Origin: Methylobacterium sp. C25
GTDB lineage: Bacteria; Pseudomonadota; Alphaproteobacteria; Rhizobiales; Beijerinckiaceae
Length of the DNA stretch: 64,000 bases
Direction: 5' to 3'
Assembly: GCF_021352225.1 (NCBI RefSeq)
Contig: NZ_JAAUVI010000009.1
Location: 1-64,000 of the forward strand
The position numbers and the translations under genes are program-made. Below the pieces are notes generated by a model, which searched no databases, was not told the origin of the DNA, and saw only the letters and a program-made list of their open reading frames with translations. This document shows positions 25,419-33,877 of the stretch, piece after piece; the first letter of the stretch is position 1, and every line of letters starts with the position of its first letter.

Positions 25419-26591
25419 ATGAACGGAGCGGCACGCAGCTACCTCGACCACAACGCTACCACCCCGGTCCGTCCGGAGGTGGCCGCGGCGGTCGCGCACG
25501 CGCTGACGCTGCCAGGCAATCCGTCCTCGATCCATGCCGAGGGGCGGGCCGCGCGTGCCTTGCTGGACTCCGCTCGCGACGCTGTTGCCGCCCTGGTCGG
25601 TGCGAAGGGGAGGCAGGTGACTTTCACCAGCGGGGGCACCGAGGCCGCCAATGCCGTGCTTTCGGGCGCGCTCCGGCGCGACGGGCAGCCAGCACCGGCG
25701 CGGCTGCTGATCTCGGCCACCGAGCATGCCTGCGTCGCCGCCGGACATCGCTTCCCGGCCAATGCCGTCGAAGTTCTGCCAGTAGACGCTGCCGGCCTGC
25801 TGCGCCTCGATGTGCTGCGCGAGCGGCTTTCGGCTCTGGCCGGCGAGAGCCTGCTGATCTCGGTTCACGCCGCCAATAACGAGACCGGCGTGATCCAGCC
25901 GCTGGCGGAGATCGTCGCTCTCGCCCGCGAGCACGGCCGGGCACTGGTTCACAGCGATGCCGTTCAGGCGATTGGAAAAATTCCGCTCGATTTCAACGCT
26001 TTGGGCCTCGATGCAGTGACGCTGTCGGGCCACAAATTCGCGGCGCCGAAGGGCGCCGGTGGCTTCGTGCTCGGCAAAGGCGTCAACCTGGAAGCCGCTT
26101 TCGTGCGTGGCGGCGGCCAGGAAGCGCGCCAGCGCTGTGGCACCGAGAACCTCGCCGGCATCGTCGGGATGGGGGAGGCGGCGCGTCTCGCGCTCGCCGA
26201 TCTCGACACCGAAAGTGCGCGGCTCGCGGCTTTTCGTGGTGCGCTGGAGGATCGCGTACTCGCTCTGGCACCCGATGCGACCGTGTTCGGCAAGCGTGCG
26301 CCACGCCTACCGAACACCTTCAGCTTCGCCGTTCCCGGCATCGAGGCCGCCACTGCGCTGATCGCCTTCGATCTCGCCGGTGTCGCGGTCTCGTCCGGCT
26401 CGGCCTGCTCGTCCGGAAAGGTCGCGCGTTCCGCCACGCTCGCCGCCATGGGCGTGAGCCCTGCGCTCGCCGCGGGGGCGCTGCGCGTCAGTTTCGGCTG
26501 GAATTCACGGGATGAGGACGTGACCCGCTTCCTCACGGCCTTCGAACGGCTCGTCCAATCCCTATATCAGCGGCGAGGGCAGGCGGCATGA
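25419..26591 (+). CDS. cysteine desulfurase, NifS/IscS type
   Basis: This 390-residue PLP enzyme would take sulfur from cysteine for Fe-S assembly. PLP Lys206 is in TLSGHKFAAPKG, the substrate-binding ANNETGVIQP loop is present, and the catalytic Cys is in SSGSACSSG (about residue 329). It heads the suf operon and is distinct from the second, SufS-type desulfurase at 30470. The start at 25419 gives the usual YLDHNATTP opening. Confidence 0.93.
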   Translation: MNGAARSYLDHNATTPVRPEVAAAVAHALTLPGNPSSIHAEGRAARALLDSARDAVAALVGAKGRQVTFTSGGTEAANAVLSGALRRDGQPAPARLLISATEHACVAAGHRFPANAVEVLPVDAAGLLRLDVLRERLSALAGESLLISVHAANNETGVIQPLAEIVALAREHGRALVHSDAVQAIGKIPLDFNALGLDAVTLSGHKFAAPKGAGGFVLGKGVNLEAAFVRGGGQEARQRCGTENLAGIVGMGEAARLALADLDTESARLAAFRGALEDRVLALAPDATVFGKRAPRLPNTFSFAVPGIEAATALIAFDLAGVAVSSGSACSSGKVARSATLAAMGVSPALAAGALRVSFGWNSRDEDVTRFLTAFERLVQSLYQRRGQAA

Positions 26592-26659
26592 TGTTCGCCT
26601 CCCACCGTCATCTCGCAAGCACGCCGGCCGCTCGGGCCGGCGCCGTCAGGAGACGTTGA

Positions 26660-28129
26660 ATGCCTGCAGTGCAGGAAACCATCGATCGCGTCCGTTCGAT
26701 CGACCTCGACCAGTACAAGTACGGCTTCGAGACGACGATCGAGATGGAGAAGTCCGAAAAGGGCCTCTCCGAGGACATCGTGCGCTTCATCTCGGCCAAG
26801 AAGGGCGAGCCGGAATGGCTGCTCGAATGGCGCCTCGACGCCTATCGCCGCTGGCTCACCATGAAGGAGCCGACCTGGGCGCGCGTCGAGTACGACAAGA
26901 TCGACTACAACAACCTGTATTACTATGCCGCGCCCAAGCGTAAGGCGGCCCAGTCGCTCGACGAGATCGATCCCGAGATCCTCAAGACCTACGAGAAGCT
27001 CGGCATCCCGTTGCGCGAGGTCGAGGTGCTGGAGGGCATCGCCCCCGAGCGCCGTGTCGCCGTCGATGCCGTGTTCGACTCCGTCTCGGTCGCGACCACC
27101 TTCAAGAAGGAACTCTCCAAGGCCGGCGTGATCTTCATGCCGATCTCGGAGGCCGTGAAGGAGTATCCCGACCTGGTGAAGAAGTATCTCGGCTCGGTCG
27201 TGCCGGTGACCGACAACTTCTTCGCGACACTGAACTCGGCGGTCTTCTCTGACGGGTCATTCGTCTACATCCCGCCGGGCGTGCGCTGCCCGATGGAGCT
27301 GTCGACCTATTTCCGCATCAACGAGCGCGATACCGGCCAGTTCGAGCGCACGCTGATCATCGCCGACAAGGGCTCCTACGTCTCGTATCTCGAGGGCTGC
27401 ACGGCCCCGAAGCGCGACGACAACCAGCTGCACGCCGCGGTGGTCGAGCTGGTCGCCCTGGAGGATGCCGAGATCAAGTACTCGACCGTCCAGAACTGGT
27501 ACCCGGGCGACAACGAGGGCAAGGGCGGCATCTACAACTTCGTGACGAAGCGCGGCGATTGCCGCGGCGCCCGCTCGAAGATCTCGTGGACCCAGGTCGA
27601 GACCGGCTCGGCCATCACCTGGAAGTACCCGTCCTGCATCCTGCGTGGCGATGACTCGCGCGGCGAGTTCTACTCGATCGCGGTGTCGAACGGCATGCAG
27701 CAGGTCGATTCCGGCACCAAGATGATCCACCTCGGCAAGAACACCACGAGCCGGATCATCTCGAAGGGTATTTCGGCCGGCCGCTCGCAGAACACCTATC
27801 GGGGCCTCGTCTCGGCTCACAAGAAGGCCAAGGGCGCGCGCAACTTCACGAACTGCGACTCCCTGCTGATCGGTGATCAGTGCGGCGCGCACACCGTGCC
27901 CTACATCGAGTCGAAGAACGCCTCGGCCGTCTTCGAGCACGAGGCCACCACCTCGAAGATCTCCGAGGACCAGAAGTTCTACTGCCAGCAGCGCGGCCTC
28001 TCCGAGGAGGAGGCGACCGCGCTCATCGTCAACGGCTTCGTCCGCGACGTGCTGCAGCAGTTGCCGATGGAGTTCGCCGTCGAGGCTCAGAAGCTGATCT
28101 CGATCAGCCTCGAAGGCTCGGTGGGCTGA
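26660..28129 (+). CDS. sufB: Fe-S cluster assembly scaffold SufB
   Basis: This 489-residue scaffold works in the SufBCD complex. It has the typical N-terminus (EKYxx-like region through EPEWLLEWRLDAYRRW), the central beta-helix, NTTSRIISKGISAGRSQNTY, and the conserved Cys/Glu region around NCDSLLIGDQCGAHTVPY. AGGAG sits 8 nt before the ATG. Length matches the family. It lies 68 bp after the first desulfurase. Confidence 0.97.
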   Translation: MPAVQETIDRVRSIDLDQYKYGFETTIEMEKSEKGLSEDIVRFISAKKGEPEWLLEWRLDAYRRWLTMKEPTWARVEYDKIDYNNLYYYAAPKRKAAQSLDEIDPEILKTYEKLGIPLREVEVLEGIAPERRVAVDAVFDSVSVATTFKKELSKAGVIFMPISEAVKEYPDLVKKYLGSVVPVTDNFFATLNSAVFSDGSFVYIPPGVRCPMELSTYFRINERDTGQFERTLIIADKGSYVSYLEGCTAPKRDDNQLHAAVVELVALEDAEIKYSTVQNWYPGDNEGKGGIYNFVTKRGDCRGARSKISWTQVETGSAITWKYPSCILRGDDSRGEFYSIAVSNGMQQVDSGTKMIHLGKNTTSRIISKGISAGRSQNTYRGLVSAHKKAKGARNFTNCDSLLIGDQCGAHTVPYIESKNASAVFEHEATTSKISEDQKFYCQQRGLSEEEATALIVNGFVRDVLQQLPMEFAVEAQKLISISLEGSVG

Positions 28130-28221
28130 GGCCCACCCAAACAAGAATGCTCAACGTCGGCGCCGACCCCGTTGCCTCGCGGCGGGGTCCGGCTGCCGCT
28201 TCCAACTAGGACGACCCCAGC

Positions 28222-28971
28222 ATGCTCGAAATCAAGAACCTCGTCGTGAAGATCGAGGACAACCAGATCCTCAACGGCCTGAACCTCACCGTGAACGATG
28301 GCGAGGTCGCCGCGATCATGGGCCCGAACGGCTCCGGCAAGTCGACGCTCTCCTACGTCATCGCCGGCAAGCAGGACTACGAGGTCCTCGACGGCGAGAT
28401 CCTGCTCGACGGCGTGAACGTGCTGGAGATGGCGCCCGACGAGCGCGCCGCGGCCGGCCTGTTCCTGGCCTTCCAGTACCCGCTGGAGATCCCCGGCGTC
28501 GGCACGATGACCTTCCTCAAGGCCTGTATCAACGCGCAGCGCCGCGCCCGCGAGGAGGGCGAGATCTCGACCCCGGACTTCATCCGCAAGGTCAACGCCG
28601 CCGCGGACAAGCTCGAGATCAACAAGGAGATGCTCAAGCGCGCCCTCAATGTCGGCTTCTCCGGCGGTGAGAAGAAGCGCATGGAGATCCTGCAGATGGC
28701 TCTGCTGGAGCCGAAGTTCTGCGTGCTCGACGAGACCGATTCCGGCCTCGACATCGATGCGCTGCGCATCGTTTCCGAGGGCGTGAACGCGCTGCGCGAA
28801 AAGGGCCGCTCTTTCCTCGTCATCACCCACTACCAGCGGCTCCTGAACCACATCGTGCCCGACACCGTGCACGTCATGTCGAAGGGCCAGATCGTGAAGA
28901 CCGGCGGCAAGGAGCTGGCGCTCGAACTCGAGCAGTCGGGCTATGCCGATTACCGCAGCGAGGCCGCGTAA
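28222..28971 (+). CDS. sufC: Fe-S assembly ATPase SufC
   Basis: This 249-residue ABC-type ATPase powers SufBCD. Walker A is GPNGSGKST, the signature FSGGEKKRME, and Walker B FCVLDETDSGLD. The final His switch lies in VITHYQRLL. Its stop codon shares one base with the sufD start, so the two are translationally coupled. Length and motifs are normal. Confidence 0.97.
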   Translation: MLEIKNLVVKIEDNQILNGLNLTVNDGEVAAIMGPNGSGKSTLSYVIAGKQDYEVLDGEILLDGVNVLEMAPDERAAAGLFLAFQYPLEIPGVGTMTFLKACINAQRRAREEGEISTPDFIRKVNAAADKLEINKEMLKRALNVGFSGGEKKRMEILQMALLEPKFCVLDETDSGLDIDALRIVSEGVNALREKGRSFLVITHYQRLLNHIVPDTVHVMSKGQIVKTGGKELALELEQSGYADYRSEAA

Positions 28972-30293
28972 TGGCCGACATCACCAACCTGCGCACCTCG
29001 GCCGAAACCGGGCTCTCGAAGCTGTTCGAGACGACCCGCCAGAACCTGGCGTCGTCCGAGCAGATCGCGCGCGAAGAAGCCTTCAAATTCTTTGAGGCAA
29101 CCGGCCTGCCGAGCCGCCGCGTTGAGGCCTTCAAGTACACCGACCTGCGCGCCGCCATCTCCGAGGCCGCGCCGCCGGCCGAGGCTCCGTCCGCGGAAAC
29201 CGCCAAGGCCGCCGTCGCCTCCGCGAAGGCGCTGGCCAACGTCGAGGCCGTGCGCCTGACCTTCGTCAACGGTCATCTCGTCGCCGCCCTGTCGGATCTC
29301 GACCGGGTGCCGGCCGGCGTCACCGTCACGCCGCTCAATGAGGCGCTCGCCAAGGGCGATGCCCGCCTCGGCCAGCTCGCCCCGGTCGAGCAGACCCGCG
29401 AGAACCCGATCTACCAGCTCAACACCGCCTTCCTGGCCGATGGCGCGCTGATCTCGGTCGAGGCCGGTGCCACGGTCGAGACGCCCGTGCATCTGCGCTT
29501 CGTGGCCACCGGTGCGACCGCCTTCTCGACCGCAACGCGCGTGCTCGTTTCGGTGGGTGAGGGCGCCGAGTTCTCGTTCTTCGAGAGCCACGAGGGCCCG
29601 GCCCGCCTCGCCTACCAGCCGAACGACGTCGTGGATGCGGTCATCGCCGACAAGGCCACCCTGCGCCACACCCGGCTCAACAGGGAAGGCGACAAGGCCA
29701 TCGCGCTGTCGACCATTGCGGCCCGGCTCGGTGCCGAGTGCAACCTGGAAAGCGTGAACCTCGTCTTCGGCGGCGCGCTCTCGCGTCACCAGATCTACCT
29801 GCATTTCGCCGGTGAGAACGCCAACGCCATCGTCAACGGCGCGGCCATGCTCGGCGACGGCCAGCTCGCCGACTCGACGCTTCTGGCCGACCACGCCGCC
29901 GTCGGCGGCGTAAGCCGCGAGCAGTTCAAGACGGTGATCGATGGCGATGCCACCGGCGTCTTCCAGGGCAAGATCATCGTCCGCCAGATCGCGCAGCAGA
30001 CCGACGGCAAGATGAAGTCGGACTGCCTGCTCCTCACCGACGAGGGGCAGATGATGAACAAGCCCGAGCTCGAGATCTTCGCCGACGACGTCGCCTGCGG
30101 CCACGGCGCCACCTGCGGCGCGCCCGACGAGGAGTTGCTGTTCTACCTCATGGCCCGCGGCCTGCCGAAGCCCGTCGCCGAGAGTCTGCTCGTCCAGGCT
30201 TTCATCGGCGAGGCCCTGGAATCGGTCACGCACGAGGGCGCACGCGATGCCCTGATCGGCGAGGTCGAGGGCTGGTTGAAGGCGCGGGGCTAA
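28971..30293 (+). CDS. sufD: Fe-S assembly protein SufD
   Basis: This 440-residue paralogue of SufB completes the SufBCD complex. The N-terminal helix and GLPSRRVEAFKYTDLR motif, the NKPELEIFADDVACGHGATCGAPDEELLFYLMARG C-terminal signature region and the conserved His are intact. It starts one base inside the sufC stop. A large palindromic repeat separates it from sufS. Confidence 0.96.
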   Translation: MADITNLRTSAETGLSKLFETTRQNLASSEQIAREEAFKFFEATGLPSRRVEAFKYTDLRAAISEAAPPAEAPSAETAKAAVASAKALANVEAVRLTFVNGHLVAALSDLDRVPAGVTVTPLNEALAKGDARLGQLAPVEQTRENPIYQLNTAFLADGALISVEAGATVETPVHLRFVATGATAFSTATRVLVSVGEGAEFSFFESHEGPARLAYQPNDVVDAVIADKATLRHTRLNREGDKAIALSTIAARLGAECNLESVNLVFGGALSRHQIYLHFAGENANAIVNGAAMLGDGQLADSTLLADHAAVGGVSREQFKTVIDGDATGVFQGKIIVRQIAQQTDGKMKSDCLLLTDEGQMMNKPELEIFADDVACGHGATCGAPDEELLFYLMARGLPKPVAESLLVQAFIGEALESVTHEGARDALIGEVEGWLKARG

Positions 30294-30327
30294 ACCCGGG
30301 CCGACGAGGGCGATCCCATCATCGAAC

Positions 30328-30438
30328 CTCATCCTGAGGTGCCCGCGAAAGCGGGCCTCGAAGGAGGGCTCCAGGGATCGCCGAAATATCTGGAGCCCTC
30401 CTTCGAGGCCTCCGTTTCGCTCCGGCACCTCGAGGCGA
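30328..30438. repeat. large dispersed palindrome inside the suf operon
   Basis: A 20-bp stem (30354-30373 with 30391-30410) is perfect, and GAGGTGCC pairs with GGCACCTC farther out, giving an extended hairpin. The reverse strand translates to SRPAFAGTSG, a phrase typical of dispersed repeats in this order of bacteria. In an RNA that spans sufD and sufS it would form a strong hairpin. Confidence 0.7.
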
Positions 30439-30469
30439 GGTCCGGGGTGGGAAAGCCAGGTCCGCCACC

Positions 30470-31714
30470 ATGAACGCACCCCTCCGCCAGCCCAGCTACA
30501 ACGTCGCGGAAATCCGCAAGGAATTCCCGATCCTTTCGCAGTCGGTCTACGGCAAGCCCCTGGTCTATCTCGACAATGCCGCCTCGGCCCAGAAGCCGAA
30601 GGCCGTGATCGATGCCATGGTCGGCTGCATGGAAGGCGGCTACGCCAACGTGCATCGTGGCCTGCACTACATGGCCAATGCCGCGACCGAGGGCTTTGAG
30701 GGCGCGCGCGAGACGACGCGCCAGTTCCTCAACGCGGACTCGACGGACGAGATCATCTTCACCCGCAACGCCACCGAGGCCTACAACCTCGTCGCCTCGT
30801 CGATGCACCGGGCCGGCCTGATCGGGGAGGGGGACGAGATCATCCTCTCGATCATGGAGCACCATTCCAACATCGTGCCCTGGCATTTTTTGCGCGAGCG
30901 CTACGGTGCCGTGATCAAGTGGGCGCCGGTCGACGACGAGGGCAACTTTCTGGTCGAAGAATACGAGAAGCTCTTCAGCCCTCGTACGAAAATGGTCGCG
31001 ATCACCCACATGTCGAACGTGCTCGGCACGGTGACGCCGGCCGAGGACATCATCCGCATCGCCCACGCGCACAACGTGCCGGTGCTGCTCGATGGGGCGC
31101 AGAGCGCGGTCCACCGGACCATCGACGTGAAGGCGCTCGATTGCGACTTCTTCGTCTTCACCGGCCACAAGGTCTACGGGCCGACCGGGATCGGCGTGCT
31201 CTACGGCAAGAAGGAATGGCTCGACCGGCTGCCCCCCTACCAGGGTGGCGGCGAGATGATCCGCACGGTCACGCAGGACACCATCACCTACAACGACCCG
31301 CCGCATCGCTTCGAGGCCGGAACCCCGGCTATCATCGAGGCGATCGGGCTCGGTGCTGCTCTCGAATTCATGATGGGCGTCGGCCGCGAGGCGATCGCCG
31401 CTCACGAAGAGGCGTTGACCGCCTACGCGCAGGAGCGTCTCGGGGCAATGAACTCGGTCCGCCTGATCGGCACCGCGCGGGACAAGGGCGGCGTCGTCGC
31501 CTTCGAGATGAAGGGCGCGCACGCCCACGACGTCGCGACCATCATCGACCGCCAGGGTGTCGCGGTGCGGGCAGGGACGCATTGCGCAATGCCGCTCCTC
31601 AACCGCTTCGGCGTGACCTCCACCTGTCGCGCCTCGTTCGGCCTGTATAATACGAAGGCCGAGATCGACACACTCGCCGAGGCGCTGGCCAAGGCCGAGA
31701 TGATGTTCGCCTGA
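30470..31714 (+). CDS. sufS: SufS-type cysteine desulfurase
   Basis: This 414-residue PLP enzyme belongs to the SufS (group II) desulfurases. The PLP Lys is in FVFTGHKVYGP, the cysteine nucleophile in RAGTHCAMPLL, and the N-terminal IRKEFPILSQSVYGKPLVYLDNAASAQKP is diagnostic. In this operon it is the second desulfurase, separated from the NifS type by sufBCD. No SufE or SufU partner is seen in the window. Confidence 0.97.
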   Translation: MNAPLRQPSYNVAEIRKEFPILSQSVYGKPLVYLDNAASAQKPKAVIDAMVGCMEGGYANVHRGLHYMANAATEGFEGARETTRQFLNADSTDEIIFTRNATEAYNLVASSMHRAGLIGEGDEIILSIMEHHSNIVPWHFLRERYGAVIKWAPVDDEGNFLVEEYEKLFSPRTKMVAITHMSNVLGTVTPAEDIIRIAHAHNVPVLLDGAQSAVHRTIDVKALDCDFFVFTGHKVYGPTGIGVLYGKKEWLDRLPPYQGGGEMIRTVTQDTITYNDPPHRFEAGTPAIIEAIGLGAALEFMMGVGREAIAAHEEALTAYAQERLGAMNSVRLIGTARDKGGVVAFEMKGAHAHDVATIIDRQGVAVRAGTHCAMPLLNRFGVTSTCRASFGLYNTKAEIDTLAEALAKAEMMFA

Positions 31715-31764
31715 TTGTTCGGAGTTTCCGTCGCGGCTTCAGGCCGCATCGGAGGAGTGACATA

Positions 31765-32148
31765 ATGAGCACCGACGCCACCATCACCGGCGGCACCAAT
31801 GCCCCGGCCGTCGCGGCGGCTTCCGCGATCCCGCCGGAAGAACTCGACCGGCTGACCGACGACATCGTCGCGGCGCTGAAATCCGTCTACGATCCCGAGA
31901 TCCCAGCCGACATCTACGAGCTCGGCCTGATCTACAAGGTCGACATTGCCGACGACCGCAAGGTCGCCATCGACATGACGCTAACCGCCCCGGGCTGCCC
32001 CGTGGCCGGCGAGATGCCGGGCTGGGTCGAGGATGCCGTCACCAAGGTGCCGGGCGTGCAGTCCTGCAGCGTGACCATGGTGTTCGATCCGCCGTGGGAC
32101 CAGAGCCGGATGTCCGACGAAGCCCGCGTCGCCCTCGACATGTGGTGA
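31765..32148 (+). CDS. SUF-associated DUF59/MIP18-type protein
   Basis: This 127-residue protein has the DUF59 motif DPEIPADIYELGLIYKVDI and a conserved Cys in LTAPGCPVAGEMP. Proteins of this kind (SufT, TIGR02945-like) help deliver Fe-S clusters. GGAGGAG lies a few bases before the ATG, an excellent ribosome-binding site. It follows sufS by 50 bp in the operon. Confidence 0.92.
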   Translation: MSTDATITGGTNAPAVAAASAIPPEELDRLTDDIVAALKSVYDPEIPADIYELGLIYKVDIADDRKVAIDMTLTAPGCPVAGEMPGWVEDAVTKVPGVQSCSVTMVFDPPWDQSRMSDEARVALDMW

Positions 32149-32272
32149 ACCGCGATCTGCGCGGGGGGCACCTGCGCGATTGCGTGCGGTGGACCGGTTA
32201 AGGTCCAGTGCTTATCTTGAAGGCGTAACCCCTCACCCGCCCGGGCCTTGAACCCGGCCGCAGGAGAGAACG

Positions 32273-32656
32273 ATGTCAGGTTTCAAGGTGATCTCGCTGA
32301 CCGACCGCGCCGCCGATCGGCTCAAGGCCATCATGGCGGATGCGGACAAGCCGATCGCCGGCCTCAGGGTCGGCGTGCGCAACGGCGGCTGCGCCGGCAT
32401 GGCCTACACCATGGAATACGCCGAGGAGCGAAAAGCCGGCGAAGACATGATCGAGGATCGTGGCGTGACCGTCTTCATCGATCCGAAGGCCGTGCTTTTC
32501 CTGCTCGGCACCGAGATGGACTTCAAGACCGACAAGCTGTCGTCCCAGTTCGTGTTCAACAACCCGAACCAGACCTCGGCCTGCGGCTGCGGCGAATCCA
32601 TCGCGATCACGCCGGCGACGCCGGATCGGCTGGCGTCAGCGGGCGTCACCGCCTGA
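32273..32656 (+). CDS. SufA/IscA-type Fe-S carrier
   Basis: This 127-residue A-type carrier has the three conserved Cys: NGGCAGMAY and the C-terminal SACGCGES. It would move assembled clusters from SufBCD to target proteins. AGGAG precedes its ATG. It is the last gene of the suf operon, convergent with the GGDEF gene. Confidence 0.93.
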   Translation: MSGFKVISLTDRAADRLKAIMADADKPIAGLRVGVRNGGCAGMAYTMEYAEERKAGEDMIEDRGVTVFIDPKAVLFLLGTEMDFKTDKLSSQFVFNNPNQTSACGCGESIAITPATPDRLASAGVTA

Positions 32657-32690
32657 GAAGGGATCCGTGGGTGGACGCCCGGCGGCGCGG

Positions 32691-32710
32691 GCCTGACGCG
32701 AGGGTCAGGC
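32691..32710. terminator. hairpin at the end of the suf operon
   Basis: GCCTGAC pairs with GTCAGGC over a 6-nt loop, 35 bp after the A-type carrier stop. The right arm overlaps the 3' end of the convergent GGDEF gene, so it may act in both directions. No T-run follows. Confidence 0.45.
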
Positions 32711-33763
32711 AACCTGCGAGAATTCCGCAACCTCGGCGTCGTCCATGGTCTTGTTCCGACCCGAGCGCTTGGCCGCGTAGAGGCAGGCATCCGCGCGCTC
32801 CATGAACGACACGGAGCTGTCGTCCGAGCGTCGCTGCGCGACACCAAGAGAAATGGTGACCTTGCCGAGCGACTCGCCCGTGGCGCGCTTGACGAGTTCG
32901 CGGCCGATGATGGCGGTGCGCACCGCCTCGGCGATTGTGCGGGCGGCCTCGCGGCTGGAGTCGGGCAGCAAAATAGCAAATTCTTCGCCGCCGAAGCGCG
33001 CGAGCGTCGCACCGCGTGAGACGGCGGTCTCGCGCATCACGACGGCCACGAGCCGCAGCACCTGATCGCCGGTCAGGTGGCCGAACTGATCGTTGAAGCG
33101 CTTGAAGAAATCGATGTCGATGAGGATCAGGCTCGCCGGCCGGGGGGACTTCGCGCCCTCGTCGATCTCCTTGTTCAACGTCTCCTCGAAATGCTTCCGG
33201 TTCGACAGCCCCGTCAGCGGGTCGGTCAGGCTCTCGAGGCGGGCGGCAGCCAGCGTCTCACGGAGTCCTTCGATTTCACGGCGGCTCTCGCGCATATGCG
33301 CCTCGAGCGTCTTGTTGCTCGCCGCGACGTCGCGCGTGTTCGCGATCAGCGTGGCAACGATGTCCTTCAAGCGCTGCGGCGTGGTGTTGGCGAGATCCTT
33401 CGAGATCGCCTGGAGCGAAGCGCCGTATTGCGCCGTCGAGCCGAGCGACAGGTCGATCATCTCCATGATGTTCTTAACTTCGGCGATCAGGCCGGCATTG
33501 TGGCGATCCAACTCGCCTTCGACGTTCCGGCCGTCGATGAAGGCTTCGTAGAGATCGTCGATGTCGCTGTCGGACAGGACGCCGCTCTTCGATGTCACAC
33601 GCTTGATGGCCTCGTTCATCACAGGCTGCCGACCTGCGACGTAGGTGTACCAGATCGCGTAAGCGCGCGGGCTCGCCGACGAACCGTAATCGCGCATCAG
33701 CTCGTTCGCGCGTTGCGCGATGACGAAGCTCCGCTCGCGATCCTCGTGACCCGCGCCGTTCAT
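32705..33763 (-). CDS. GGDEF-domain diguanylate cyclase
   Basis: This 352-residue protein has a C-terminal GGDEF domain with the active-site FGGEEFAILL and the metal-binding DIDFFKRFNDQFGH. It should make cyclic di-GMP. The N-terminal 170 residues are helical and lack membrane segments, with a coiled linker before SLTDPLTGLSNRK. The start at 33763 is used; a GTG at 33817 would add 18 residues. No RxxD inhibitory-site motif was noted upstream of GGEEF. It lies downstream of the DEAD-box helicase gene on the same strand. Confidence 0.92.
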   Translation of the reverse strand: MNGAGHEDRERSFVIAQRANELMRDYGSSASPRAYAIWYTYVAGRQPVMNEAIKRVTSKSGVLSDSDIDDLYEAFIDGRNVEGELDRHNAGLIAEVKNIMEMIDLSLGSTAQYGASLQAISKDLANTTPQRLKDIVATLIANTRDVAASNKTLEAHMRESRREIEGLRETLAAARLESLTDPLTGLSNRKHFEETLNKEIDEGAKSPRPASLILIDIDFFKRFNDQFGHLTGDQVLRLVAVVMRETAVSRGATLARFGGEEFAILLPDSSREAARTIAEAVRTAIIGRELVKRATGESLGKVTISLGVAQRRSDDSSVSFMERADACLYAAKRSGRNKTMDDAEVAEFSQVA

Positions 33764-33877
33764 CTCAAGCTCATCCAACCTGCCCCGACGGCATGATGGA
33801 CGACAGGTGGTGGACACTGAGTTAAGCCGCAGATCGAAAGGCGAATGACTGGTGCTGCCCCGGAATGGGCAGCGCCA

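Noticed and set aside
25419..26591. NifS-like desulfurase as a sign of nitrogen fixation
   Set aside because: It is embedded in a suf operon and no other nif gene is present. The NifS/IscS type here serves general Fe-S assembly.
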